The position numbers were made by a program, and so were the translations under genes. From NCBI GenBank assembly GCA_044350895.1, contig JBILGT010000038.1, positions 1-5,752 of the forward strand: DNA of 5,752 nt, written 5' to 3'. The stretch comes from OMIS01 sp044350895. GTDB taxonomy: Bacteria; Patescibacteriota; Microgenomatia; UBA1400; PJMF01. The notes beneath the pieces were generated by a model. That model was not told where the DNA came from. It ran no database searches and saw nothing but the letters and a program-made list of their open reading frames with translations. Positions 1-4,630 of this stretch are shown here, one piece after another; within the stretch, counting starts at the first letter, position 1; each line of letters starts with the position of its first letter.

Positions 1-84
1 TTCAGTATGAGATGAACAACACACCCCGAAAATGCCTGCAGTTTCAAACCCCTGCCCAAGCTCTATCAAGAGAACAAACAAACA

Positions 85-138
85 CTATTTTTTAGCATAG
101 TGGTGCTTTTCAACTGCGAATTCGGGAATTTGATGCAT
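85..138 (-). CDS. 17-codon small ORF with good promoter and SD, or the start of a broken gene
   Basis: The minus strand reads MHQIPEFAVEKHHYAKK and then TAG. An AAAGGAG ribosome binding site (143-149) lies 4 nt before the ATG, and a near-consensus promoter lies just upstream. These expression signals are much better than the tiny product would need. It could therefore be a genuine small protein or leader peptide, or the first exonic stretch of a gene broken at the six-A run before the stop. Past the TAG the same frame stays open to the window edge, but adding one A to the run leads quickly to a TGA, so no single indel restores a long frame. I do not recognise the peptide. What is seen is the signals; that it is translated is inference. 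Confidence 0.3.
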   Translation of the reverse strand: MHQIPEFAVEKHHYAKK

Positions 139-157
139 AGATCTCCTTTAGGCCTAT

Positions 158-187
158 ATTATATCATATACACATTAAATATGTAAA
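158..187 (-). promoter_or_regulatory. Sigma70-type promoter for the minus-strand small ORF
   Basis: On the minus strand a -35 TTTACA (182-187, 5 of 6 matches to TTGACA) and a perfect -10 TATAAT (158-163) are separated by 18 bp. The expected transcription start near 151 leaves a leader of about 12 nt carrying the AAAGGAG site. The surrounding DNA is very AT-rich, which raises the chance of a fortuitous match. Confidence 0.5.
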
Positions 188-211
188 TAAGTGCTCTACA
201 TACTATTGATG

Positions 212-240
212 TTGTTACTATGGCAATACAGGTTCATACT
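212..240 (+). promoter_or_regulatory. Possible promoter of the cupin gene
   Basis: TTGTTA (212-217) and CATACT (235-240) each match 4 of 6 consensus bases and are 17 bp apart. The predicted start near 247 gives a short leader containing the GGAGG ribosome binding site at 251-255, which sits 5 nt before the ATG. The match is modest. Confidence 0.3.
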
Positions 241-260
241 GCGACTATCTGGAGGTTTAT

Positions 261-644
261 ATGACTGGGTATATTAACAATATTGAGAAAGTAACGCTTG
301 CTAATGAGTATTTCAGACAAGTGCTTTACACAGGTCAGCATGCACAGCTGGTTGTAATGTCACTCAAGCCTGGTGAGGACATCGGACTTGAAGTTCACTC
401 GGTAGTAGATCAATTTTTAAGAGTTGAATCAGGTGAGGGTACTCTGGTAGTTAATGGAGAACAGCATACGGTAACTGATGGTGATGCATTTGTTGTGCCA
501 GCGGGTGTCGAACATAACGTCACAAATTTATCTGCAGACAAACCGCTTAAACTGTACACTATTTATTCACCACCACACTATAAAGATGACACAATTCATA
601 AAACAAAGCTGGATGCAGAGACTGATACTCAAGATCACTTGTAG
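261..644 (+). CDS. Small single-domain cupin protein, probably metal-binding, function unknown
   Basis: This 127-residue protein is one cupin barrel with little else. The first cupin motif lies at about residues 38-60 (PGEDIGLEVHSVVDQFLRVE followed by SGEG) and the second at about 73-90 (DGDAFVVPAGVEHNVTNL). Candidate metal-facing residues are His46, Asp50/Gln51, Glu56 and His85. The usual HxH pair of motif 1 is not present: His46 is followed by Ser47-Val48. The tail LKLYTIYSPPHYKD (97-110) and the later TIHKT stretch are typical of a widespread family of stand-alone small cupins of about 110-130 residues, so the length is normal. The start is set by GGAGG five bases before ATG. Substrate and reaction cannot be told from the sequence. 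It stands alone, divergent from the small ORF and convergent with the tRNA-Ser(GCU), so the context gives no pathway. Confidence 0.93.
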   Translation: MTGYINNIEKVTLANEYFRQVLYTGQHAQLVVMSLKPGEDIGLEVHSVVDQFLRVESGEGTLVVNGEQHTVTDGDAFVVPAGVEHNVTNLSADKPLKLYTIYSPPHYKDDTIHKTKLDAETDTQDHL

Positions 645-672
645 ACTGTTATACCTATAAATCTTGATGGTG

Positions 673-759
673 CGGAAGCGGTGGGATTCGAACCCACGAG
701 CCCTATTTCTAGGGCGCAGGTTAGCAACCTGCTGCACTAGGCCACTATGCGACGCTTCC
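673..759 (-). tRNA. trnS(gcu): tRNA-Ser (anticodon GCU)
   Basis: Read on the minus strand, the acceptor stem is GGAAGCG/CGCTTCC with G as discriminator. The D arm is GCAT/GTGC. The anticodon stem GCAGG/CCTGC encloses the loop TTGCTAA, giving anticodon GCU for AGC/AGU codons. The long class II variable arm GCCCTA-GAAA-TAGGGC has a 6-bp stem and a GNRA-type tetraloop. The T arm GTGGG-TTCGAAT-CCCAC is fully paired. CCA does not directly follow the discriminator (GCACCA follows the acceptor stem), so the end is probably added post-transcriptionally. The gene lies 65 bp downstream of the DUF2207 gene on the same strand. Confidence 0.97.
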
Positions 760-778
760 AGGTGTTGTGCAAAACTTG

Positions 779-787
779 ATTATAGCA
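779..787 (-). promoter_or_regulatory. Extended -10 promoter of tRNA-Ser(GCU)
   Basis: The minus strand reads TGCTATAAT, a perfect extended -10 (TGnTATAAT), 19 nt before the first base of the tRNA. No convincing -35 is visible, as is usual for extended -10 promoters. The tRNA therefore need not depend on read-through from the DUF2207 gene. Confidence 0.6.
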
Positions 788-824
788 GAGAAACTGAACC
801 TTTTTTGGAAAATTGCGTTGGTTT

Positions 825-2783
825 TTATCCAGCTCCACCACCGCCGCCACCACCTCCTCCACCACCACCGCCAGAACTTCTGCCAGATGATCCTGCTCCT
901 GAAGCTCCGTAGCTTGCGCTACTTGCAGCGCTGATTGAGGAAACTGCATTTGATATTGAGGAAAAACTATTTGCAAAACTTACACCACCTGAAGCCAGGC
1001 TACTGCCACCCCACTGGCTTGCCAATGCCGTTTGTTGTTCAGGGCTGAAGTTCACCAAGAACTGTTCAAGCACCTTCTTGGAAATTCCCAGTACTGTCCC
1101 GTAGACGAGATACTTTTCCCATAAAATAATTGAATCAATGGGATACTTGGTTGTAACGTTATAGTCGTTGATGTGTTTTTTGAATGCTTTCCACTTTGCA
1201 GCCTCTTCACTTCCTTTTGGAGTGCGCTTTTCAAAACTTGAAGCAAAAAATGCACTAATGATAAACAAAAGTATGGTCAGACTGAAACCAAGAAAAATAA
1301 CAGCTGTATATACTGACTCAAAAGCGACAAAATCAGCAAGTGTTGTTCCGAGAAAAAACTGGAGTCCACCAAGTAAAAACATAAGCACAAGAGAACCACC
1401 TTTGGGCTTTTTTTCATGACTTTCCTGATCAAAATAACCTTCATCTAAGTTTTCTTGCATTACCAACTCTGGAAGTATTTCGCGGAAAAAGCTTGAGGCA
1501 TAGACACGATTGGTGCGAACCCAAGTTGTTATATCATCGAGTGCGATCACATCCTTTTCTTGACCTTGAAAACTCAATTTTTGAGTGGATACCTGCGAGA
1601 GCAGTCCCATGACAGCCGTCTGTATTGAGGATGGATTTTTATTTGACTCCATAAGCGGCTCGAGGTAATACACATAATTTTTGAAGATAAAACCTTGTTT
1701 TTCATCACTGCGGAGGATTTTGTAAAATCTATCATGCACCAGGGAAAGTACAGACGCGGTAAATGATTTCGACGTAAGCATTTTTTGTCCAAAGAGAAGC
1801 TGCTCAATCTGTGCGGGATCAATATCACTTGGTGGTTCCCATAATGTGCCCGCTTCATTAACCTGTGGCAGTGGCGCATCTTTGCCATACTTCCAAAATC
1901 GACTAGCTAGTCTAATAAAGAGTATGACAACCACTGCAAAGGCCGTAATAGCACCAATAGTTGTGTAGAGTGCCGTTTGCTGTGCATTCTCTTGTTCAGC
2001 AATTGTTTCTTGGATGAAACCTTGCTCTTGTGCCACAATCTGAGCTTTTGATGAGGTGCCCGTTGCACCTTTAGTGAAAGTATTCTTTGGCAAAATAATT
2101 CTGCTTTCAAAGAACGCTCCAGGTGAAACACGACCAACGCCATATCGCACCTGTGTGGCATCTGGTATGCCGACTATTCCATCAAGCGGACCATGTGCCC
2201 AAGCTTGAATCGCATCAGGCTGGATATTGGGCGGAAGTGATATTGTTGCTTTGATATTTTTTTGTGAAAGTTCCCATTCAGATCCCACCAATTGCCAGTA
2301 TAGCTCTGCAACATCTGAGTGTAGTGTAATGGCATTTTGCACTGTGTAGTGAATATAGAAAACTTTAGTCTCATTGCTCGCTCTATAAAACCATTTAAGG
2401 TAATATTTACCAGGCTGTTCTTGAACGTAAAAATTGTTAGTGGGGCGAGTGGTGTCGGATTGTGCAATTGCTTGAGGAAGCAGTTGCTTATAACAGTTTG
2501 TTTCACTGTCTTCGCAAACTTTGAAATTTTTAATTTTGTATGCTTCGGTTCTACCGGGGATCTTTGATTGATTTGGAATCGAGTTGATGGTTTGATAGGC
2601 AAACGTAAAATCATCCTGAAAATTGTAGGTGCGCTTTTCTACTACATCCATTGAACCATCAGTCTTAAGTGTGGCTGTAATATCAACTGGTCCAATAGTA
2701 TATGTTTTAGCTGAAATGGAGTGTGGAAAGAGTAACGCTATACAGAAAAAGAGTAGGGCAACCAATATTTTTTTTAAACGCAT
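825..2783 (-). CDS. DUF2207 family membrane protein with C-terminal poly-glycine tail
   Basis: This 652-residue protein starts with a signal peptide (K4-K5, then a hydrophobic stretch to about residue 24, with a likely cleavage after ISA). The extracellular DUF2207 domain spans about 27-235 and contains Cys90 and Cys97, which could form a disulfide. A transmembrane helix lies at about 272-292, followed by basic residues, and a cytoplasmic region runs to about 460. Two further transmembrane helices lie at about 463-483 and 491-515. A conserved cytoplasmic segment follows (RTPKGSEEAAKWKAFKKHI at 520-538; WEKYLVYGTVLG at 555-566). The tail is Ser/Ala-rich and ends in 13 consecutive glycines, then Ala-Gly. 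This order of parts, including the glycine tail, is characteristic of the DUF2207 family, whose biochemical role is unknown. A cell-envelope function is only an inference. No Shine-Dalgarno precedes the ATG, and a TAGAAT 6 nt upstream suggests leaderless transcription. Confidence 0.93.
   Translation of the reverse strand: MRLKKILVALLFFCIALLFPHSISAKTYTIGPVDITATLKTDGSMDVVEKRTYNFQDDFTFAYQTINSIPNQSKIPGRTEAYKIKNFKVCEDSETNCYKQLLPQAIAQSDTTRPTNNFYVQEQPGKYYLKWFYRASNETKVFYIHYTVQNAITLHSDVAELYWQLVGSEWELSQKNIKATISLPPNIQPDAIQAWAHGPLDGIVGIPDATQVRYGVGRVSPGAFFESRIILPKNTFTKGATGTSSKAQIVAQEQGFIQETIAEQENAQQTALYTTIGAITAFAVVVILFIRLASRFWKYGKDAPLPQVNEAGTLWEPPSDIDPAQIEQLLFGQKMLTSKSFTASVLSLVHDRFYKILRSDEKQGFIFKNYVYYLEPLMESNKNPSSIQTAVMGLLSQVSTQKLSFQGQEKDVIALDDITTWVRTNRVYASSFFREILPELVMQENLDEGYFDQESHEKKPKGGSLVLMFLLGGLQFFLGTTLADFVAFESVYTAVIFLGFSLTILLFIISAFFASSFEKRTPKGSEEAAKWKAFKKHINDYNVTTKYPIDSIILWEKYLVYGTVLGISKKVLEQFLVNFSPEQQTALASQWGGSSLASGGVSFANSFSSISNAVSSISAASSASYGASGAGSSGRSSGGGGGGGGGGGGGAG
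834..872 (-). repeat. Poly-glycine codon tract (13 GGN codons)
   Basis: Thirteen consecutive glycine codons encode residues 638-650 of the DUF2207 protein. GGT, GGC and GGA are mixed, so this is not a perfect triplet microsatellite, which suggests the amino acid run is maintained by selection. It creates a long poly-proline ORF in the opposite strand that is not a gene. Confidence 0.9.
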
Positions 2784-2789
2784 GGCTTC

Positions 2790-2795
2790 ATTCTA
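2790..2795 (-). promoter_or_regulatory. -10 hexamer placed for a leaderless DUF2207 transcript
   Basis: The minus strand reads TAGAAT, then 6 nt, then the ATG at 2783. Transcription starting 6-7 nt after a -10 would begin at the start codon. No Shine-Dalgarno is present between them (GAAGCC). No good -35 is visible at 16-18 bp spacing. The element lies in the 77-bp region divergent to the tRNA-Ser(GGA). Confidence 0.4.
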
Positions 2796-2834
2796 GTACA
2801 CTTTGTAAAGAAAAAGAATAAAAGGTAATTTGCG

Positions 2835-2843
2835 TGATAAAAT
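2835..2843 (+). promoter_or_regulatory. Extended -10 promoter of tRNA-Ser(GGA)
   Basis: TGATAAAAT matches the extended -10 pattern (TGn plus TAAAAT, 5 of 6 in the hexamer), 17 nt before the tRNA 5' end. The spacing mirrors that of the extended -10 upstream of the tRNA-Ser(GCU), which supports both calls. Confidence 0.5.
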
Positions 2844-2860
2844 AAGCTGTTCTCAAACGC

Positions 2861-2945
2861 GGAGGTGTCGCATAGTGGTCTATTGCACACGCCTGGAAAG
2901 CGTGAGCTCGCAAGGGCTTCGTGGGTTCGAATCCCTCCACCTCCG
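2861..2945 (+). tRNA. trnS(gga): tRNA-Ser (anticodon GGA)
   Basis: The acceptor stem is GGAGGTG/CACCTCC with discriminator G2945. The D arm begins GCATAGTGG, as in the other tRNA-Ser here. The anticodon stem CACGC/GCGTG encloses CTGGAAA, giving anticodon GGA for UCC/UCU codons. The class II variable arm is AGCTC-GCAA-GGGCT. The T arm is GTGGG-TTCGAAT-CCCTC, which leaves a T·T mismatch (2922 with 2936) where the other tRNA-Ser has a T-A pair. CCA is not encoded (GCCT follows the acceptor stem). Its 3' end is duplicated at 4597-4610. Confidence 0.96.
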
Positions 2946-2952
2946 CCTAGTG
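2939..2952 (+). repeat. Left copy of 14-bp direct repeat at tRNA-Ser 3' end (candidate att site)
   Basis: ACCTCCGCCTAGTG covers the last seven bases of the tRNA-Ser(GGA), counting the discriminator, plus seven downstream bases. An exact second copy lies at 4597-4610 in the same orientation. The repeat ends at G2953 versus T4611 on the right and C2938 versus G4596 on the left. A tRNA 3' end is the classic target of site-specific integration. Confidence 0.6.
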
Positions 2953-2971
2953 GGATAGGCTCTTGTTTTTT
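2945..2971 (+). terminator. Rho-independent terminator of tRNA-Ser(GGA)
   Basis: GCCTA (2945-2949) pairs with TAGGC (2956-2960) around the loop GTGGGA, followed by TCTTGTTTTTT. The stem begins on the tRNA discriminator base. If the flanking direct repeats mark an insertion, the second stem arm and the T tract come from the inserted DNA, since the right copy of the repeat is followed by TTTTTAAAT without a TAGGC arm. Confidence 0.6.
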
Positions 2972-3075
2972 ATCCAAAATTTGCCTATAAATCGCATTGA
3001 TTTTGTAGTTAGGTGTAGCCGCTACGTCCATAGCTAGTCCAGCCTCGAACACCGAACCCAGTTGACTAATTACCT

Positions 3076-3525
3076 CTAGGTATTCAGTTTTGTGTGCTCA
3101 CCCAGTTGTTTCAGCAATTCAATTTGTATACTTTCGTTCAGGTCACCTTCCTCAAGAATGGACTGTATTGCTCGTTCAAACGAATCACGGTTAATTTTTT
3201 TCTCTACAAGCCACACTACTAAGTACTCCATGTGTACGATGAATGTGCCAACTGTACCTCCTAGTTCATTAATCTCAAGAAAGTAGCCACCCAAAGCAAT
3301 TGCTGTCCGTTTATTACCATCGTTAAATGCATGACCAGTTGAAACCGAGAATACAAGATACGCTAACTTTTCTAAAAAGCTTGGATAGTAAGAATCATTT
3401 TGAATATGTGCAATGACGGATTCAAGTTGGCTGAGATCTTTGTAGCCATGCAAACCACCAGATATTTCTAAAACTCTTTTGTGTTGTTCCAAGGCATGCT
3501 TGAAATCAAAGTATGCGATTTTCAT
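3076..3525 (-). CDS. Doc/Fic family death-on-curing protein (toxin-like)
   Basis: This 149-residue protein has the compact Fic fold of Doc-type toxins. The core motif HAFNDGNKR (65-73) fits HxFx[DN][AG]N[KG]R, with His65 as the catalytic histidine and Asn71/Lys72/Arg73 binding the nucleotide phosphates. HGYKDLSQLESVIAH (26-40) and FLEKLAYLVFSVSTG (50-64) are the usual upstream helices. P1 Doc phosphorylates EF-Tu, while other Fic proteins AMPylate their targets. The Lys at the seventh position of the motif favours the Doc subgroup, but activity is inference. A C-terminal S122-ILE-E126-G127 matches the Fic inhibitory pattern [ST]xxxE[GN]. The ATG overlaps the stop of the upstream gene (ATGA), with AAGGA just before it inside that gene, so the two are translationally coupled. 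There is no Phd-type antitoxin; the 334-residue RhuM-like protein takes that position. Confidence 0.9.
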   Translation of the reverse strand: MKIAYFDFKHALEQHKRVLEISGGLHGYKDLSQLESVIAHIQNDSYYPSFLEKLAYLVFSVSTGHAFNDGNKRTAIALGGYFLEINELGGTVGTFIVHMEYLVVWLVEKKINRDSFERAIQSILEEGDLNESIQIELLKQLGEHTKLNT

Positions 3526-4526
3526 TTATCCTTGAGACGTTTGAAAACACCTTGATATTTTTCTATTCTCTTCGCGAGTTCCATGCTTTTTTCTCCCAAG
3601 AATCTTTCAAATTCTTCTGTATTGAGTGGAGTAATATAGTCTTTTAATTCAGGGTGTGTAATTGACCGTAAACCGTAATCTCTGCTAGCCATTTTGATTC
3701 TGACAGAGTCAAGTTGTGGTTTCCACGCTGGGTCATTTTCAAATTCTGTAAATATGACATCTACTTCTTCTGTGGTTAGTTTTCTTTTTAGCTCATTACT
3801 TTTCTTTCTCAGCCGATCTGCCAATCCCGCTTCATACATGGCAATGGTGGTTAGTACTTCAGAGTAGAGCGTATCTCTGACTTTATCTTCCTTTTTAAGG
3901 TTCAGCAACTGTTTGTATTCTTGTGAGTGCTCTTTAAAAATACTTTTATATATTTTATTGGTGTAAATTGCATACTTATAGTTACCTATATCCACGCACT
4001 CTTTTAAAGCATTAATATAATCTACTCTATAATTTTGACCTGCATACAAGCTGATTAAATATGATTCATCTCTTTGATTGATATATTTTGTGTCACCGCC
4101 TGTTTTTTTAGCTATTACATCAATTACCACATTGAGAATTAAGTTTCTTAATAATCGAGCTCTCTCACTCTCTACTAGTAGCATGCCAAGGTTTAATAAA
4201 GCCTTAAAATTGAAAATACCTAGGTTTCTAGTTTTGCGAGTGACATGAATGTCACTCGCAAAATTAGAAACAAATTCCTTGAGCTTTTCTCCTGTTAAAA
4301 CCTGATAACCATTTTGTCCCAGTTCATCGCCGTACTCAGCCAAATACCTTCTAATGGTACGCAAATCAACCTCGAAGAAGTTGACGACTTGATCAATCGT
4401 GTACTTATACTCACCATCAAACTCAAATCCCTTTAAGCCAACCTCATGATAGATATAGTCCACTGCATATGGATTATTTAAAATATTTTTTCGATCAAGT
4501 CTTGAGTCAGATAAAAGTTTAGCCAT
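3522..4526 (-). CDS. RhuM-like helix-turn-helix DNA-binding protein, partner of the Doc-type toxin
   Basis: This 334-residue soluble protein has a predicted helix-turn-helix at about 42-63 (YTIDQVVNFFEVDLRTIRRY). A second segment, GIFNFKALLNLGMLLVESER (103-122) plus ARLLRNLILNVVIDVI, matches the pattern of the RhuM/BRO-N-like domain found beside Fic/Doc genes and in mobile elements. The C-terminal half is charged and helical (about 150-334) and may contact the toxin. The 4-bp overlap with the toxin gene, and its position as the first gene, suggest an antitoxin and autoregulator. It is much larger than the roughly 70-residue Phd antitoxin, and RhuM-type proteins have no firmly established biochemical role that I can cite, so this is inference. 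No Shine-Dalgarno precedes the ATG; TATACT lies 6 nt upstream. Residues 86-101 are encoded by a 48-bp inverted repeat, which is highly unusual. Confidence 0.8.
   Translation of the reverse strand: MAKLLSDSRLDRKNILNNPYAVDYIYHEVGLKGFEFDGEYKYTIDQVVNFFEVDLRTIRRYLAEYGDELGQNGYQVLTGEKLKEFVSNFASDIHVTRKTRNLGIFNFKALLNLGMLLVESERARLLRNLILNVVIDVIAKKTGGDTKYINQRDESYLISLYAGQNYRVDYINALKECVDIGNYKYAIYTNKIYKSIFKEHSQEYKQLLNLKKEDKVRDTLYSEVLTTIAMYEAGLADRLRKKSNELKRKLTTEEVDVIFTEFENDPAWKPQLDSVRIKMASRDYGLRSITHPELKDYITPLNTEEFERFLGEKSMELAKRIEKYQGVFKRLKDK
4224..4271. repeat. 48-bp near-perfect inverted repeat inside the RhuM-like gene
   Basis: The inner arms TTTTGCGAGTGACAT (4232-4246) and ATGTCACTCGCAAAA (4249-4263) are perfect complements around the 2-nt centre GA. 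After one G/T mismatch (4231/4264) pairing resumes for seven more pairs, TTTCTA with TAGAAA and then G4224-C4271. In total 22 of 23 positions pair. The repeat is in frame and encodes VSNFASDIHVTRKTRN (residues 86-101), between the helix-turn-helix and the RhuM-like segment. In the mRNA it would form a long hairpin with an A/C mismatch. No T tract follows on either strand, so it is not an ordinary terminator. Confidence 0.95.
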
Positions 4527-4532
4527 ACCTGT

Positions 4533-4538
4533 AGTATA
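4533..4538 (-). promoter_or_regulatory. -10 hexamer placed for a leaderless RhuM-like/Doc transcript
   Basis: The minus strand reads TATACT (5 of 6 matches to TATAAT), then ACAGGT, then the ATG at 4526. A start 6-7 nt downstream of the hexamer would coincide with the A of ATG. A competing -10, TATAAA at 4550-4555, lies further upstream inside a palindrome and would give a leader of about 17 nt. No convincing -35 is seen for either. Confidence 0.4.
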
Positions 4539-4546
4539 TCCTAAAA

Positions 4547-4560
4547 CACTTTATACAGTG
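4547..4560. promoter_or_regulatory. 14-bp palindrome over a -10, candidate autoregulatory operator
   Basis: CACTTTATACAGTG is an inverted repeat with 6 of 7 pairs matching and no spacer. On the minus strand it contains TATAAA, a possible -10 for the RhuM-like/Doc operon. A dyad at this place, 20 bp before a gene for a helix-turn-helix protein in a toxin-antitoxin-like operon, is where an autorepressor would bind. That binding is inference. Confidence 0.4.
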
Positions 4561-4596
4561 ATGCGAAGATTGCATAGTTTCGGTATATTTCGTGCG

Positions 4597-4610
4597 ACCT
4601 CCGCCTAGTG
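4597..4610 (+). repeat. Right copy of 14-bp direct repeat (candidate att site)
   Basis: This is an exact copy of the tRNA-Ser(GGA) 3' end and adjoining bases at 2939-2952, in the same orientation. It lies 70 bp upstream of the RhuM-like start and 66 bp before the DKNYY gene. About 20 bases to its left, GAAGATTGCATAGT (4566-4578 and flanking) resembles the 5' end and D arm of the tRNA-Ser genes, so this could alternatively be a decayed tRNA-Ser copy. Confidence 0.55.
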
Positions 4611-4630
4611 TTTTTAAATAATGGTTTCTG

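Larger units (their letters stand above)
2939..4610. mobile_element. Candidate tRNA-bounded genomic islet carrying a RhuM-like/Doc pair
   Basis: The segment is bounded by 14-bp direct repeats, one forming the 3' end of an intact tRNA-Ser(GGA) and the other standing free upstream of the operon. It contains exactly one operon, the RhuM-like gene and the Doc-type toxin gene. Such pairs are frequent island cargo. No integrase, transposase or terminal inverted repeats are seen. It would be either a remnant, an element mobilised in trans, or a coincidence of a 14-bp match. The local base composition looks more AT-rich than the DUF2207 region, but the DKNYY gene outside the islet is equally AT-rich, so composition is not decisive. 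Confidence 0.4.

Noticed and set aside
1..84. Minus-strand frame open to the window edge after the small ORF stop, containing GIFGV, reminiscent of the N-terminus of PurF-type glutamine amidotransferases
   Set aside because: The essential cysteine directly before GIFGV is absent (Ala instead), there is no start with a ribosome binding site after the TAG, and only 28 codons are visible. The resemblance is too short to call.
95..104. GCATAGTGGT, a 10-base match to the D arm of tRNA-Ser(GGA)
   Set aside because: No other tRNA parts (anticodon stem, T loop) follow at the right distance, so it is probably chance.
664..912. Plus-strand ORF of 82 codons with a poly-proline stretch
   Set aside because: It is the complement of the tRNA-Ser(GCU) followed by the antisense of the DUF2207 glycine tail. 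The WDSNPRAL-type peptide is a familiar spurious translation across a tRNA.
2774..3052. Minus-strand ORF of 92 codons containing GGIRTHEALAS
   Set aside because: It runs antisense through tRNA-Ser(GGA). Peptides of this type are well-known false genes from tRNA antisense strands.
3071..3082. Hairpin TACCT/AGGTA over the stop codon of the Doc-type gene
   Set aside because: It has a short stem, an unpaired centre of only 2 nt and no T tract downstream on the minus strand, so it does not support a terminator call.
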